A stretch of 64,000 bases of DNA, taken from contig NZ_JAIXZS010000052.1 of NCBI RefSeq assembly GCF_027489515.1, positions 1 through 64,000 on the forward strand, given 5' to 3'. The translations under genes and the position numbers were made by a program. Positions within the stretch are counted from its first letter, which is position 1. Every line of letters starts with the position of its first letter. The notes under the pieces were generated by a model. That model did no database searches and had not been told where the DNA came from. It saw only the letters and a list, made by a program, of their open reading frames with translations. The DNA is from Novosphingobium sp. Lineage in GTDB: Bacteria; Pseudomonadota; Alphaproteobacteria; Sphingomonadales; Sphingomonadaceae. Below are positions 1 to 8,610 of this stretch, piece after piece.

Positions 1-131
1 CCAAGATCGGCGCCGACGTGATCACCGCGCCCCCCGCCGTAATCAAGGGCCTGTTCAAGCATGTCCTGACCGAAAAGGGCATCGAGGGCTTCCTTGCGGA
101 CTGGGCCAAGACCGGGCAGACAATCGGTTGA
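1..131 (+). CDS. Transaldolase / fructose-6-phosphate aldolase family, C-terminal end only
   Basis: Only the last 42 residues lie in the window, read in frame from base 3 to the TGA at 129-131. The tail contains [15 protein letters not shown] followed by a segment ending FLADWAKTG. This resembles the C-terminus of the small (about 215 residue) bacterial transaldolases of the FSA/TalC type, which end with a T.P..VI segment and a K/E..FL.DW helix. Family members transfer or cleave a dihydroxyacetone unit in the pentose phosphate pathway, in the cytoplasm. The active-site lysine would lie upstream of the window. The gene stops 27 bases before cobT on the same strand, so the two may share a transcript. 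The call rests on a short tail and memory of the family. Confidence 0.7.
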   Translation, partial: KIGADVITAPPAVIKGLFKHVLTEKGIEGFLADWAKTGQTIG

Positions 132-158
132 TAAACTCTCGACGGATGAAGACAGACC

Positions 159-1976
159 TTGGCTGACGAAAGCCCCCTCGACCAGTTCCGCTCCGTGCTC
201 GCCGGCACCGCCCGCGCGGTCGCTGATGTGCCCGAGCTCGAAGTCGCCTGGACCGCCGATGCGCCGAGCCAGACGGGGACGAACCTGCGCCTGCCGATGC
301 CGGGCCGCGCACTGCCTGCGGCGCAAGTGGCCGAGGCGCGCGGGTTTGCCGATGGCATGGCGCTAAAGCTCAGGCTGCACAACGAAGCGCTGCATGGCCG
401 CAGCGCGCCGGTCGAGCCGCTTGCGCGCGCCTGCTACGATGCGGTCGAGCAGGTCCGCTACGAAGCGCTGGGTTCGGACGGCTACGCCGGCATCCGCGGC
501 AACCTCGATGCCGCGACGACCATGCGCATTGCCTCCGATCCGATTGCGCGGGCGATCCGGCCCGAGGACGTGCCGCTGCCCACCGCACTTGCCATGCTGC
601 TGCGCGAAAAGCTGACCGGCCAACCGGTGCCCGCCGCTGCAGAAGTCGGCACGGCGATGGTGCGCAGCTGGATCGAGGCGCGCGCCGGGGCCGATCTCGA
701 AGGCCTCGCCGACCTTATGGGCGACCAGAAGGCGTTCCAGAGCCTCGCGCTCGAAATGCTTGGCCACCTCGACCTCACCAAGTCGCCCGACGACGCGGAC
801 GATGGCGGCGACGAGGACGAAGGCGAACAGGCGGACGACCAGGCTGAAGACCAGCCCGACGCCTCCGACGACGGCGCCGAACAGCAGCCGAGCGAAGTCG
901 CCGGTGACACCACCGAGGGTGACGAAGAGGGCGAGGAGCAGGAGCAGACGGAAGCCTCGGACGAGGACGCCGATGCCGACATGGCCGACGAGGGCGACGA
1001 GGGCATGTTGCCCACGCGCCCCAACCGGCCGTGGACCGATCTGCCGGAAAGCTGGGAATACAAGGCCTACACCACCCAGTTCGACGAAGTCGTCTCCGCC
1101 ACCGAGCTCTGCGACGAAGAGGAGCTGACCCGCCTGCGCGCCTATCTCGATGCGCAGTTGAAGGGGCTTCAGGGCATTGTGACGCGGCTGGCCAACCGGC
1201 TCCAGCGCCGCCTGATGGCGCAGCAGAACCGCTCGTGGGATTTCGACCAGGAGGAAGGCCTGCTCGATGCCGCGCGGCTCGCCCGTGTCGTCATCTCGCC
1301 CGGCCATTCGCTCTCCTACAAGATCGAGCGCGATGTCGAGTTCAAGGATACCGTTGTCACGCTGCTGATCGACAATTCAGGTTCGATGCGCGGGCGCCCC
1401 ATCTCGATCGCGGCGATCAGCGCGGATATCATGGCGCGCACGCTGGAGCGCTGCGGTGTGAAAACTGAGGTGCTCGGTTTCACCACCCGCGCGTGGAAGG
1501 GCGGCCAATCGCGCGAGGCATGGCTTTCGGGTGGCAAACCCGCGCACCCGGGCCGCCTCAACGACCTGCGCCACATCGTCTACAAGAAGGCCGATGAGCC
1601 TTGGCGCCGCGCGCGCAAGAACCTTGGCCTGATGATGCGCGAGGGGCTGCTCAAGGAGAACATCGACGGCGAGGCGCTGCTCTGGGCGCACACCCGCCTG
1701 CTCGCGCGGCAGGAGGATCGCCGCATCCTCATGGTCATTTCGGACGGCGCGCCGGTCGACGATTCCACGCTCTCGGTCAACTCGGCGGGCTATCTTGAGC
1801 AGCATCTGCGCCGCGTGATCGACTGGATCGAGAAGCAATCCCCGGTCCAGCTCGTTGCCATCGGCATCGGCCATGACGTGACGCGTTATTATCGGCGCGC
1901 CGTCACCATCATGGATGTCGAGCAGCTTGGCGGCACGATGGTGGAGCAGCTGGCGGGCCTGTTCGAGGACGATTAA
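159..1976 (+). CDS. cobT: Cobaltochelatase subunit CobT (VWA domain)
   Basis: This is a 605-residue protein with the CobT layout: an alpha-helical N-terminal part, a strongly acidic Asp/Glu-rich linker around residues 205-280, and a C-terminal von Willebrand A domain. The MIDAS metal site D405-N-S407-G-S409 is intact, and later VWA strands include [12 protein letters not shown]. CobT works with the AAA+ subunit CobS and with CobN to insert cobalt in the aerobic cobalamin pathway; the VWA/acidic linker form is typical of alphaproteobacteria. The start is the TTG at 159; an in-frame stop at 147 leaves no room upstream, and the Shine-Dalgarno is weak. CobS is not adjacent: the upstream gene is a transaldolase. 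Confidence 0.93.
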   Translation: MADESPLDQFRSVLAGTARAVADVPELEVAWTADAPSQTGTNLRLPMPGRALPAAQVAEARGFADGMALKLRLHNEALHGRSAPVEPLARACYDAVEQVRYEALGSDGYAGIRGNLDAATTMRIASDPIARAIRPEDVPLPTALAMLLREKLTGQPVPAAAEVGTAMVRSWIEARAGADLEGLADLMGDQKAFQSLALEMLGHLDLTKSPDDADDGGDEDEGEQADDQAEDQPDASDDGAEQQPSEVAGDTTEGDEEGEEQEQTEASDEDADADMADEGDEGMLPTRPNRPWTDLPESWEYKAYTTQFDEVVSATELCDEEELTRLRAYLDAQLKGLQGIVTRLANRLQRRLMAQQNRSWDFDQEEGLLDAARLARVVISPGHSLSYKIERDVEFKDTVVTLLIDNSGSMRGRPISIAAISADIMARTLERCGVKTEVLGFTTRAWKGGQSREAWLSGGKPAHPGRLNDLRHIVYKKADEPWRRARKNLGLMMREGLLKENIDGEALLWAHTRLLARQEDRRILMVISDGAPVDDSTLSVNSAGYLEQHLRRVIDWIEKQSPVQLVAIGIGHDVTRYYRRAVTIMDVEQLGGTMVEQLAGLFEDD

Positions 1977-2066
1977 CCGTATCTGGGCGGCTGCCTAATG
2001 CATGCTTTTATGCGGAAGGATTGAGTTCGTATGGCCTCGGAAAGTATGAGAAACTCCGCTTTTCTT

Positions 2067-2498
2067 TTAAATTCTTAGTGCCCAGTGTCCTTGACCTATC
2101 CCATTTACCGAACGAAATAGATTTCTCGTACCAGTAAATGATTCTGAGTCGCTGCTATTATTTTCTAATTCTCTTCTTATAACGGCCTCAGTTGATGGCG
2201 GGAGTGTTCTATTGCCTTCTCGACGAATTTTCCTGACCTCTTTGTAGATGTCGGAAAGTTCCGCGGAACCTCCAAGGTTTTCCAATGCATGAACGATATC
2301 TTCGCGCCACAGAATCTTCTGTGATGAGATATCACAGTCATCTGTGGGAGGCGCTATGCGATCTGTCGATTTCTTTGGGCGTTTTGAGCTTCCTACGCGA
2401 AGAATTCTGGAAAGGATCTGATCTTCATTGTCTTCACCGTCAATGCGTAGGGCCCAGATTTGGGCAAAAACCCCAACTGAAACGTCAATCGAGCGCAT
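2067..2498 (-). CDS. Small winged-helix-like protein in an AT-rich islet
   Basis: This 143-residue protein starts at an ATG (complement of 2496-2498) behind a strong GGAGGAGAG ribosome site. Residues about 65-143 look like a winged-helix module seen in restriction-linked and HNH-endonuclease proteins: a L.NLGG.AELSDIY helix, then ...AVIRRELENNSSDSE, then a GIGQGHWALRI end. The family usually has another domain with this module; here the N-terminal half is short and unrecognised. Base composition is clearly lower in GC than both neighbours, with AGA/AGT/TTA-like codons that cobT avoids, which suggests acquisition. Its promoter holds paired palindromes (2518-2557). It may bind DNA and regulate itself, or be a remnant of a larger defence protein. 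The function is not known. Confidence 0.7.
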   Translation of the reverse strand: MRSIDVSVGVFAQIWALRIDGEDNEDQILSRILRVGSSKRPKKSTDRIAPPTDDCDISSQKILWREDIVHALENLGGSAELSDIYKEVRKIRREGNRTLPPSTEAVIRRELENNSSDSESFTGTRNLFRSVNGIGQGHWALRI

Positions 2499-2517
2499 AG
2501 CTAGCTCTCCTCCATTA

Positions 2518-2557
2518 AGAACGTTCTGAATTTAATTGAACGTTCTGAAAAGTTCAA
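2518..2557 (-). promoter_or_regulatory. Promoter with paired palindromic operators for the winged-helix gene
   Basis: On the minus strand TTGAAC (plus 2552-2557) and TAAATT (plus 2529-2534) are separated by exactly 17 bp and read as -35 and -10 boxes. The 12-mer GAACGTTCTGAA occurs twice (2519-2530 and 2538-2549), 19 bases apart start to start. Each copy contains the perfect palindrome GAACGTTC. One copy sits in the spacer and the other just downstream of the -10 box, the usual placing for repression. The start codon of the gene is at 2498. Confidence 0.6.
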
Positions 2558-2621
2558 GAGGAGGTGTTCTGGATTTGGAGGGTGATTGACACCATCGCCT
2601 TAATCGGTCAGTTAAATCGGC

Positions 2622-3296
2622 ATGACCCAGACAATGACCGTTGCCGAAGCCGTCCTCACGCGCCGTTCGATCCGCGCTTTTCAGGACAAGCCCGTTCCGC
2701 TCGATGTGCTGCGCCGGGTGATGGATACCGCCCGCTGGGCGCCTTCGGGCTGCAACTTCCAGCCGTGGGAAGCGACCATCGTCACCGGCGAACCGCTCAA
2801 GGAACTGCAGGCCAAGATGGCCGTGACGCCGCCGCAAAACCCGCGCGAGTACAGCTGGGACGATCCCGAAGTGATCCCCGAATGCAAGGCGCGCCTCCAC
2901 GGCGTGGGCAAGGCGATGTACGCCGCGATGGGCATCGGCCGCGAGGACGTCGAGGCGCGCACCAAGTTCATGGGCGCCAATCTCGTCTCGTTCGGGGCGC
3001 CTGCCGTGCTGCTCTGCTATTTCGACCGCCGCATGGGCCCGCCGCAGTGGTCTGACGTAGGGATGTGGCTGCAGACGATCATGCTGCTGCTGCGCGGCGA
3101 GGGGCTCGATAGCTGCCCGCAGGAATTCCTCTCCGTCTACGCCAAGCTCATCAAGGATTTTCTCGGCGTTTCGGATGAAACCCACATCTTCTTCTGCGGC
3201 ATCGCCATCGGCTACCGCGAGGCTGAGAACCCGGTGAACCATTTCGAACGCGAGCGCGAACCGGTCGACGGCAATGTGAAGTTCCTCGGCTTCTGA
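2622..3296 (+). CDS. Nitroreductase family protein
   Basis: This 224-residue flavoenzyme of the nitroreductase superfamily has the N-terminal FMN-phosphate-binding stretch TRRSIRAF (residues 13-20) and the PSGCNFQPW loop (41-49) that contacts the flavin. It ends with a ...HIFFCGIAIGY core strand and a short tail. Members use NAD(P)H and bound FMN to reduce nitroaromatics, quinones or enones in the cytoplasm; the substrate here cannot be read from sequence. The ATG at 2622 has only a weak ribosome site. The gene faces away from the AT-rich islet gene and shares its upstream region. A same-length (224 aa) relative lies at 34780-35454 on the other strand. Confidence 0.88.
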   Translation: MTQTMTVAEAVLTRRSIRAFQDKPVPLDVLRRVMDTARWAPSGCNFQPWEATIVTGEPLKELQAKMAVTPPQNPREYSWDDPEVIPECKARLHGVGKAMYAAMGIGREDVEARTKFMGANLVSFGAPAVLLCYFDRRMGPPQWSDVGMWLQTIMLLLRGEGLDSCPQEFLSVYAKLIKDFLGVSDETHIFFCGIAIGYREAENPVNHFEREREPVDGNVKFLGF

Positions 3297-3371
3297 TGAG
3301 GTTCAGTGCGCTGCGGCATAGGCAGCAGCGCACAGGGCCGCTAATCACCTGCATGAAGCAGGGGGTGAGCG

Positions 3372-5432
3372 ATGCCTGATTCCAAGGGCACATCGGCGCA
3401 GGCGCTACGGCACAGCCTGTCTCAGGGGCTGCGCCAGCTTGGCTGGCAGCGGCTTGCCGTGGCGGCATTGCTGCTGGCGCTCGCGCTGTTCACCGCGCTG
3501 CGCAGCTGGGATCTGCCGCTGCTCAGCAATGCCGAGAACGCGCTCTATGATGTGCGCGCCGCCGGTTTCGCGCCGCGGGCTGACACCGACAAGCGCATCG
3601 TCCTTGTCGTCTACACCGACGATACCAACCGCAAGACCGGACAGATTTCTCCGGTAGACCGCACCGTGCTGGCCGAGGCGCTCGCGCAGATCGAGGGAAT
3701 GGGCGCCAAGGGCATCGGCATCGATATCCTGCTCGACAGCGCGCAGGACGATGACCCGCTGCTGCAGGCCGCGCTGCGTGGCATGACGACGCCGGTCTAT
3801 CTCGCTTTCGCAAGCAACCGCACCAATCCCGAGGCCATCACCTGGGAGCAGGAGCAGGACCTCAGGCGCTATCTCGCGGCGGTGCGTACTGAGACGACGA
3901 GGCCTGCGAGCATTCTCCTTGTCACCGATAACGATGGCGCCGCCCGCCGCTGGCCGCGCCACTATGCGGGCCTGCCGCCGCTGCTGTCCGAAGCGCTGAC
4001 GGCAGGGACACCCGATGCTGCGCCGCAGTTTTCCAGCTTCACCGGTCCGATCCGCTACCGCCTGCCGTCCGCGAAGGACCGCCCGGTCTTCGAGAAGATC
4101 CCGATCGACCTCCTGGCCGATCCGGCCACCGCACCGCTTGTCGCCGAAACGATCCGCGGCCGTTACGTTCTGATTGGCGGCGATTTTGCCGATTTCGACC
4201 AGTTCGACACGCCCTTTACGCGCACCGGCCTCTCCCCGGATCCGCGCGGCGGGCACTCGCGGATGATCGGGGTGGAAATTCATGCATCGATGCTGGCGCA
4301 GCTGCTCGACAAGGCTTTGCCCCGCAGCGTGCCGGGCTGGGCGCAGACGCTGGGCGCTGCCTTCGCCGTTCTGCTCGGCATGGCCACCGCAGCAGCCCGG
4401 GCGCGGCCGTGGCAGCTGGCGCTGGGCGTTGCGGCGCAGCTTCTCGCCTTTGCCGCGTTCCCGTTCCTTGTCGCCCGGGCGGGCTTCGATACGCTGGGCT
4501 TTCCCGCGGTCGGCTGGCCGGCCGGCTGGCTGATCGCCTATGTTGCCGTCAGCGCGGCGCTGCGCGCGATCAATGCGGCGCAGCGCGAGTTTGCCCAGGG
4601 CGCGCTCGGCAAATACCTGCCGCGCTCGGTCGCCAGCGAAATCCTGCGCAATCCCGAACGGCTGCGCCTCCACGGCGAAAAGCGCGAGATCTTCTGCCTG
4701 TTCAGCGATCTCGAGGGCTTCACCAAGCTGACCCATGCGGTCGAGCCGGAAATGATCGCGCGGCTGCTCAACGAGTATCTCGACAAGCTGTCGGCCGTCG
4801 TCCTCGAACACGGCGGCACGCTCGACAAGTTCGTCGGTGATGCTGTTGTAGCGTTCTGGGGCGCGCCGATTGCCTATCCGGACGACGGCGCGCGCGTGGT
4901 GAAAGCGGCCATCGCGATGTATCAGGCGGGCGAGGAATTCCGCCGCCAGGCCCCGGCCGGGGTTCCGCCCATCGGTCGCACCCGTGTCGGCGTTCACTTC
5001 GGCGAGGCGATTGTGGGGAATTTCGGCGGCGACGGGCGGATCCAGTACACCGCGCTTGGCGACGCGATGAATACGGCGGCGCGGCTCGAAAGCGCGAACA
5101 AGCCGCTCGATACGACGATCCTCGTCAGCCGTGAGGCGATGGAGCGCTGCGGTGCGGATTCGTCTGACGCTTACGGATTCCGCCCGATGGGAACGGTGAG
5201 CCTGCGCGGCCGGGCCACCCCGGTAGAGGTCTTCGAGCCGGTGCCGGGCGGCGCGCCCGAAACGCGCACGCTTGCCGAGGCGCTTGTCGCCGCGCATGCT
5301 GCGGGAGATCGCGCGGGTGTGCAGGCGCTCACAGCGCGAATCACGGCGGAAGGCCACAAGGATCCCGCGCTGGCCAATCTGGCGCGCCGCCTTGCGGAAC
5401 TGGATGATGGAGAGAGTTATGTCCTTGGCTAG
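3372..5432 (+). CDS. CHASE2-domain class III adenylate cyclase
   Basis: This is a 686-residue membrane receptor cyclase. A signal-anchor lies at residues about 25-42, followed by a roughly 270-residue extracytoplasmic CHASE2 sensor (FYD-like start NALYDVRAAG, then GIGIDILLD). Three hydrophobic segments occupy about 325-400, and a cytoplasmic class III cyclase domain covers about 435-620. Metal-binding aspartates D446 (FSDLEGFT) and D490 (FVGDAVVAFWGAP) and the purine-contact lysine K486 are present. The later YTALGDAMNTAARLE motif has Thr at the second specificity position, as in many class IIIb adenylate cyclases. It therefore probably makes cAMP, with activity set by a periplasmic signal. 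A GGGGGTGAG ribosome site precedes the ATG. The end overlaps the FecR-like gene by 14 nt. Confidence 0.9.
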   Translation: MPDSKGTSAQALRHSLSQGLRQLGWQRLAVAALLLALALFTALRSWDLPLLSNAENALYDVRAAGFAPRADTDKRIVLVVYTDDTNRKTGQISPVDRTVLAEALAQIEGMGAKGIGIDILLDSAQDDDPLLQAALRGMTTPVYLAFASNRTNPEAITWEQEQDLRRYLAAVRTETTRPASILLVTDNDGAARRWPRHYAGLPPLLSEALTAGTPDAAPQFSSFTGPIRYRLPSAKDRPVFEKIPIDLLADPATAPLVAETIRGRYVLIGGDFADFDQFDTPFTRTGLSPDPRGGHSRMIGVEIHASMLAQLLDKALPRSVPGWAQTLGAAFAVLLGMATAAARARPWQLALGVAAQLLAFAAFPFLVARAGFDTLGFPAVGWPAGWLIAYVAVSAALRAINAAQREFAQGALGKYLPRSVASEILRNPERLRLHGEKREIFCLFSDLEGFTKLTHAVEPEMIARLLNEYLDKLSAVVLEHGGTLDKFVGDAVVAFWGAPIAYPDDGARVVKAAIAMYQAGEEFRRQAPAGVPPIGRTRVGVHFGEAIVGNFGGDGRIQYTALGDAMNTAARLESANKPLDTTILVSREAMERCGADSSDAYGFRPMGTVSLRGRATPVEVFEPVPGGAPETRTLAEALVAAHAAGDRAGVQALTARITAEGHKDPALANLARRLAELDDGESYVLG

Positions 5433-6165
5433 ATGCACCCTCGCTGCTGCCGCGCTGATCGGCGCCAGCTTCGGCTGGAGCGTGACGGCCGGGGCGCAGG
5501 CGGTCGTGATCCGCTCGACCGGGCCTTCGGCGGCGGCCTATCCGATGGGGCGCAAGCTGCCTGCGGGCGCTGCCGTCACGCTCAAGGCGGGGGATCAAGT
5601 CACCGTGATCGACCAAGCCGGCTCGCGCGTGCTTTCGGGTCCAGGCGCGTTCCGCATCGACAGCGCGGTGAACCGCGATGCGGCCGGCGGCACCAACACC
5701 GCGCTTGCCGCGCTGGTCGCCCGCGGCGGCGCGCGCACGCGCACCGGAGCTGTGCGCGGCGATACCGAAGTGCCGACCGAAGCCGTGCGGCCTGACAACG
5801 TGTGGTACATCGACGTGAGCCGGGGCGGCACCGTCTGCGTCGCTGATCCGGCACAGGTCGTGCTCTGGCGGCCTAACCGGGCGGAAACCGGCAACGGCAC
5901 GCTCTACGGCGCCGACAACACTCCCGCCGAAGTGACCTTCCGCGCCGGCAGCGCAATCAAGCTCTGGCCGGTGGCGACCATGCCGGTGGTTGATGGCCAG
6001 ACCTACCGCTTCACGAGTCCCGTTGGGCAGACGGTGAAGATCACCACGCGGCTGCTGGGTGACGTGCCGGAAGACCCGGTCGCGGTCGCCGCGCTGCTGG
6101 CGGAAAAGGGCTGCACCGCGCAGATCGACGTGCTGGCGAGTGCGCCCGCAGCCCCGGCGGAATGA
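5419..6165 (+). CDS. FecR-like secreted protein, partner of the CHASE2 cyclase
   Basis: The 248-residue product has a Sec signal peptide (MSLARCTLAAAALIGASFGW start, cleavage near TAGAQA). A FecR-like beta domain follows, recognisable from ...GRKLPAGAAVTLKAGDQVTV and a VLSGPGAFRID stretch typical of LysM/FecR envelope sensors. The chosen start, ATG at 5419, sits 4 nt after a GGAGAG ribosome site inside the end of the cyclase gene, so the two are translationally coupled. FecR/CHASE2-cyclase pairs recur in proteobacteria, and the secreted FecR part may present the signal to the CHASE2 sensor. That role is inference; the family assignment comes from pattern only. Confidence 0.75.
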   Translation: MSLARCTLAAAALIGASFGWSVTAGAQAVVIRSTGPSAAAYPMGRKLPAGAAVTLKAGDQVTVIDQAGSRVLSGPGAFRIDSAVNRDAAGGTNTALAALVARGGARTRTGAVRGDTEVPTEAVRPDNVWYIDVSRGGTVCVADPAQVVLWRPNRAETGNGTLYGADNTPAEVTFRAGSAIKLWPVATMPVVDGQTYRFTSPVGQTVKITTRLLGDVPEDPVAVAALLAEKGCTAQIDVLASAPAAPAE

Positions 6166-6212
6166 CCGGTCGCGCTTGACCGGCAGGCGGGCGGGCTGGC
6201 AGAGCGCGGGGC

Positions 6213-7667
6213 ATGGAACCTTCTGCCCCGCTGACCCTGTTCAACAGCCTGACCCGCCGCGCCGAGCCCTTCCAGCCGGTCCACGAAGGTGAGGCGCGCG
6301 TCTATACCTGCGGGCCGACGGTCTACAACTACCCCCACATCGGCAATATGCGCGCCTATGTCTTTGCCGACGTGCTGGGGCGCACGCTGAGCTTCAAGGG
6401 CTACAAGCTCACCCATGTCATCAACATCACCGATGTCGGCCACCTGACCGACGACGCGGACGATGGCGAGGACAAGATGGAGCGCATGGCAGCGGCCCAG
6501 AAGCAGTCGATCTGGGACGTGGCCGAGCACTACAAGCAGGCCTATTGGGCCGATGTGCACGCGCTCAATATCCGCCAGCCGGCGCAGTGGACGGTCGCGA
6601 CCGACTATGTCGCGCAGATGATCGACTTCGCGAAGGGCATCGCGGCGAAGCACTGCTACGAACTCGATAGCGGCCTCTATTTCGACGTCTCGACGGTGGC
6701 CGACTACGGCCGCCTCGCCCGCGCACAGACCGATGAGGGGGAGGGCCGGATCGAGGTTGTCGAGGGCAAGCGCAACGCTGCCGACTTCGCGATCTGGCGC
6801 AAGACCCCGCCGGGCGAGACGCGCCAGATGGAATGGGACAGCCCCTGGGGCAAGGGAGCGCCGGGCTGGCACCTCGAATGCTCGGTCATGTCGGGCGCGG
6901 TGCTGGGTTTTCCGTTCGACATCCACACCGGCGGCATCGACCACCGCGAGATCCACCACCCCAACGAAATCGCGCAGAACCAGGCGCATTGCTGCACGAA
7001 TGGCCTCGACGACGCGGCAAATTCGGGCGCCAAGGTGTGGATGCACAACAACTTCCTCGTCGAGCGCAGCGGCAAGATGTCGAAGTCGTCGGGCGAGTTC
7101 CTGCGGCTGCAACTGCTGATCGACAAGGGCTACCACCCGCTGGCGTATCGGCTGCTGTGCCTGCAGGCGCATTACCGCAGCGAACTGGAGTTCAGCTGGG
7201 AAGGGCTGGGGGCAGCGCTGACGCGGCTGAAGCGGATGCTCATCGCACTGGCGAAATCTGATCGCCCGGCAGGTGAGGGCGATATCTCCAAGCGCGAAGC
7301 GGATTTTCGACATCGCTTTGACCAAGCTATCTCTGATGACTTGAACACTCCGTTAGCTTTGACGGTGTTCGAAGAGGTCTTAAGCGCACCCGGTCTTGGT
7401 CCCGGTTGGAAAATGTCGATTGCCGAACATATGGAGTCCGTTCTTGGATTGAATGTCTTTAACCTCACTCGCGCCGACCTGCGCATCCGCCCCAAGTCCG
7501 CCACCATCACCGAAGCCGAAATCGAAGCGACCCTCGCCGCGCGCAAGGAAGCCCGCGCTGCCAAGGACTTCGCCCGCTCCGATGCGCTGCGCGATGAACT
7601 CGCAGGCCGCGGTGTCGAGGTCATGGACGGCGATCCGCTCGGCTGGGAGTGGAAGCTGGCGCCATGA
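6213..7667 (+). CDS. cysS: Cysteinyl-tRNA synthetase
   Basis: This 484-residue class I synthetase charges tRNA-Cys in the cytoplasm. The zinc ligand C33 lies in CGPTVYNYPHIGN, which also carries the HIGH-type motif HIGN (42-45). The second zinc cluster shows as GWHLECSVMS and GGIDHREIHHPNE, and KMSKS is exact at 288-292. The C-terminal helical anticodon domain ends in ...GDPLGWEWKLAP. Bases about 7250-7460 are visibly less GC-rich than the rest of the gene. The stop codon overlaps the start of the RES-domain gene as ATGA, so the essential synthetase and that gene are co-translated. Confidence 0.97.
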   Translation: MEPSAPLTLFNSLTRRAEPFQPVHEGEARVYTCGPTVYNYPHIGNMRAYVFADVLGRTLSFKGYKLTHVINITDVGHLTDDADDGEDKMERMAAAQKQSIWDVAEHYKQAYWADVHALNIRQPAQWTVATDYVAQMIDFAKGIAAKHCYELDSGLYFDVSTVADYGRLARAQTDEGEGRIEVVEGKRNAADFAIWRKTPPGETRQMEWDSPWGKGAPGWHLECSVMSGAVLGFPFDIHTGGIDHREIHHPNEIAQNQAHCCTNGLDDAANSGAKVWMHNNFLVERSGKMSKSSGEFLRLQLLIDKGYHPLAYRLLCLQAHYRSELEFSWEGLGAALTRLKRMLIALAKSDRPAGEGDISKREADFRHRFDQAISDDLNTPLALTVFEEVLSAPGLGPGWKMSIAEHMESVLGLNVFNLTRADLRIRPKSATITEAEIEATLAARKEARAAKDFARSDALRDELAGRGVEVMDGDPLGWEWKLAP

Positions 7668-8125
7668 AGCTCTGGCGCGTCACCCGCTCGGCCCACACTG
7701 CGCTTGATGGCGCAGGCGCGATCGAGCACGGTGCGCGCTATTCGCCTCCCGGCTTTCCGGTGGTGCATTTTGCATCGGATGCAGCGCTCGCGGTGCTGAT
7801 CGCGCTCCGCTATCAGCCGGCCGATCCTGCAGATGCAGCAACGGATATGGTGCTGGGCTGGATCGAAGTCGATGCCGAGCCGGAGCGCGTGCCAGCAAAC
7901 CTTGCCGAGCCCGCAGTTCGCAGCTGGGTCACCGAATGGCTCATGCAGCGCCGTAGTTTGGTCGCCGCCGTCACCTCGAAGGTCCTTCCGGAAGGTGATG
8001 TGCTGCTGTTCAATCCGCGCCATCCCGATGCAAGCCGTTTCGATGCGCTACGCACCCGTCCTTTCAGCTTTGCCGAATGCCTGCATCGCCCCCCGATGCA
8101 GGCCGTCTATGGAGCAAGCGCATGA
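7664..8125 (+). CDS. RES-domain protein, orphan and probably degenerate
   Basis: The 153-residue product follows the RES fold pattern from end to end: W-R near the N-terminus (KLWRVTRSA), GARYSPPGFPVVHFASDAAL (23-42), then VTSKVLPEGDVLLFNPRHP. RES toxins break down NAD+ and normally sit downstream of an Xre/MbcA-type antitoxin gene. There is none here: cysS lies upstream (ATGA overlap) and a small secreted protein lies downstream (ATGA overlap). Using the R-Y-E catalytic spacing I recall for the family (+10, +11), R25 is kept, but Tyr and Glu are replaced by H35 and I46. It may therefore be a non-toxic or repurposed member. Assignment to the family is fairly secure; activity is uncertain. Confidence 0.75.
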   Translation: MKLWRVTRSAHTALDGAGAIEHGARYSPPGFPVVHFASDAALAVLIALRYQPADPADAATDMVLGWIEVDAEPERVPANLAEPAVRSWVTEWLMQRRSLVAAVTSKVLPEGDVLLFNPRHPDASRFDALRTRPFSFAECLHRPPMQAVYGASA

Positions 8126-8592
8126 TCCTCGCTGCACTCGCACTGGCTGCTACCCCGGCGCCCACGCCCGAAGCGGCCATCGCTGCCATCTATGCGCCGT
8201 TCCGGCAGGCTGACATGCGTGATGCGGCGTGGGAGCGGGCGATCTTCACGCCGCGCCTCAAGGCGCTCATTGCGAAGTGGCGCGCCGTCACGCCCAGCGA
8301 TGAAGTCGACGACCTTTCGGATTTCGATTGGCTCTGCCAGTGCCAGGATTGGGATGCAGGCGGCCTCCACGAGCGGATCATCGCCCGGCGCGTGCTGTTG
8401 CCCGCGCGGCGCGTGATCTCGGTGCAACTGGGGAAGGCGCCGGGCCGGCGCGAGACGCTTCGCTTCGTGCTCGAGCGCGTGGGCGGACGCTGGCTGGTCG
8501 ATGACATTTTCGCGAGTGGCTTTCGCGGCGGCCTCCGCGCCAGTCTTTTCCGCACGACTGCGGCGGACATTGCACTGCGCAAACACCGATAA
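8122..8592 (+). CDS. DUF3828-like small secreted protein
   Basis: This 156-residue protein has a short hydrophobic N-terminus (MILAALALAATPAPTP) consistent with a signal peptide. The mature part contains IYAPFR, a DWLCQCQDWD stretch, and a GGRWLVDDIF strand near the end. This matches the look of DUF3828 proteins, small periplasmic NTF2-like or lysozyme-inhibitor-like folds with no settled function. The start was placed at the ATG overlapping the RES gene stop (ATGA), making a three-gene translationally coupled set cysS-RES-this gene. A role cannot be deduced. Confidence 0.6.
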   Translation: MILAALALAATPAPTPEAAIAAIYAPFRQADMRDAAWERAIFTPRLKALIAKWRAVTPSDEVDDLSDFDWLCQCQDWDAGGLHERIIARRVLLPARRVISVQLGKAPGRRETLRFVLERVGGRWLVDDIFASGFRGGLRASLFRTTAADIALRKHR

Positions 8593-8610
8593 ATCAAGAG
8601 GATCAGCCTG

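Noticed and set aside
1..160. Cobalamin riboswitch or CobS tail before cobT
   Set aside because: The upstream coding end reads as a transaldolase tail and there is only a 27-base gap; no riboswitch fits.
740..1010. A repeat element in cobT
   Set aside because: The GAC/GAG repetition is the acidic linker normal in CobT, not a mobile or tandem DNA repeat.
2518..2557. SOS (LexA) box of the alphaproteobacterial GTTC-N7-GTTC type
   Set aside because: The GTTC copies here are 15 and 6 bases apart, not 7; the palindromic 12-mer repeats explain the pattern better.
3405..5438. A 677-codon open frame antisense to the CHASE2 cyclase
   Set aside because: It lies completely opposite a gene with clear cyclase motifs; long antisense frames are expected in high-GC DNA and its translation is Arg/Ala-rich without any domain.
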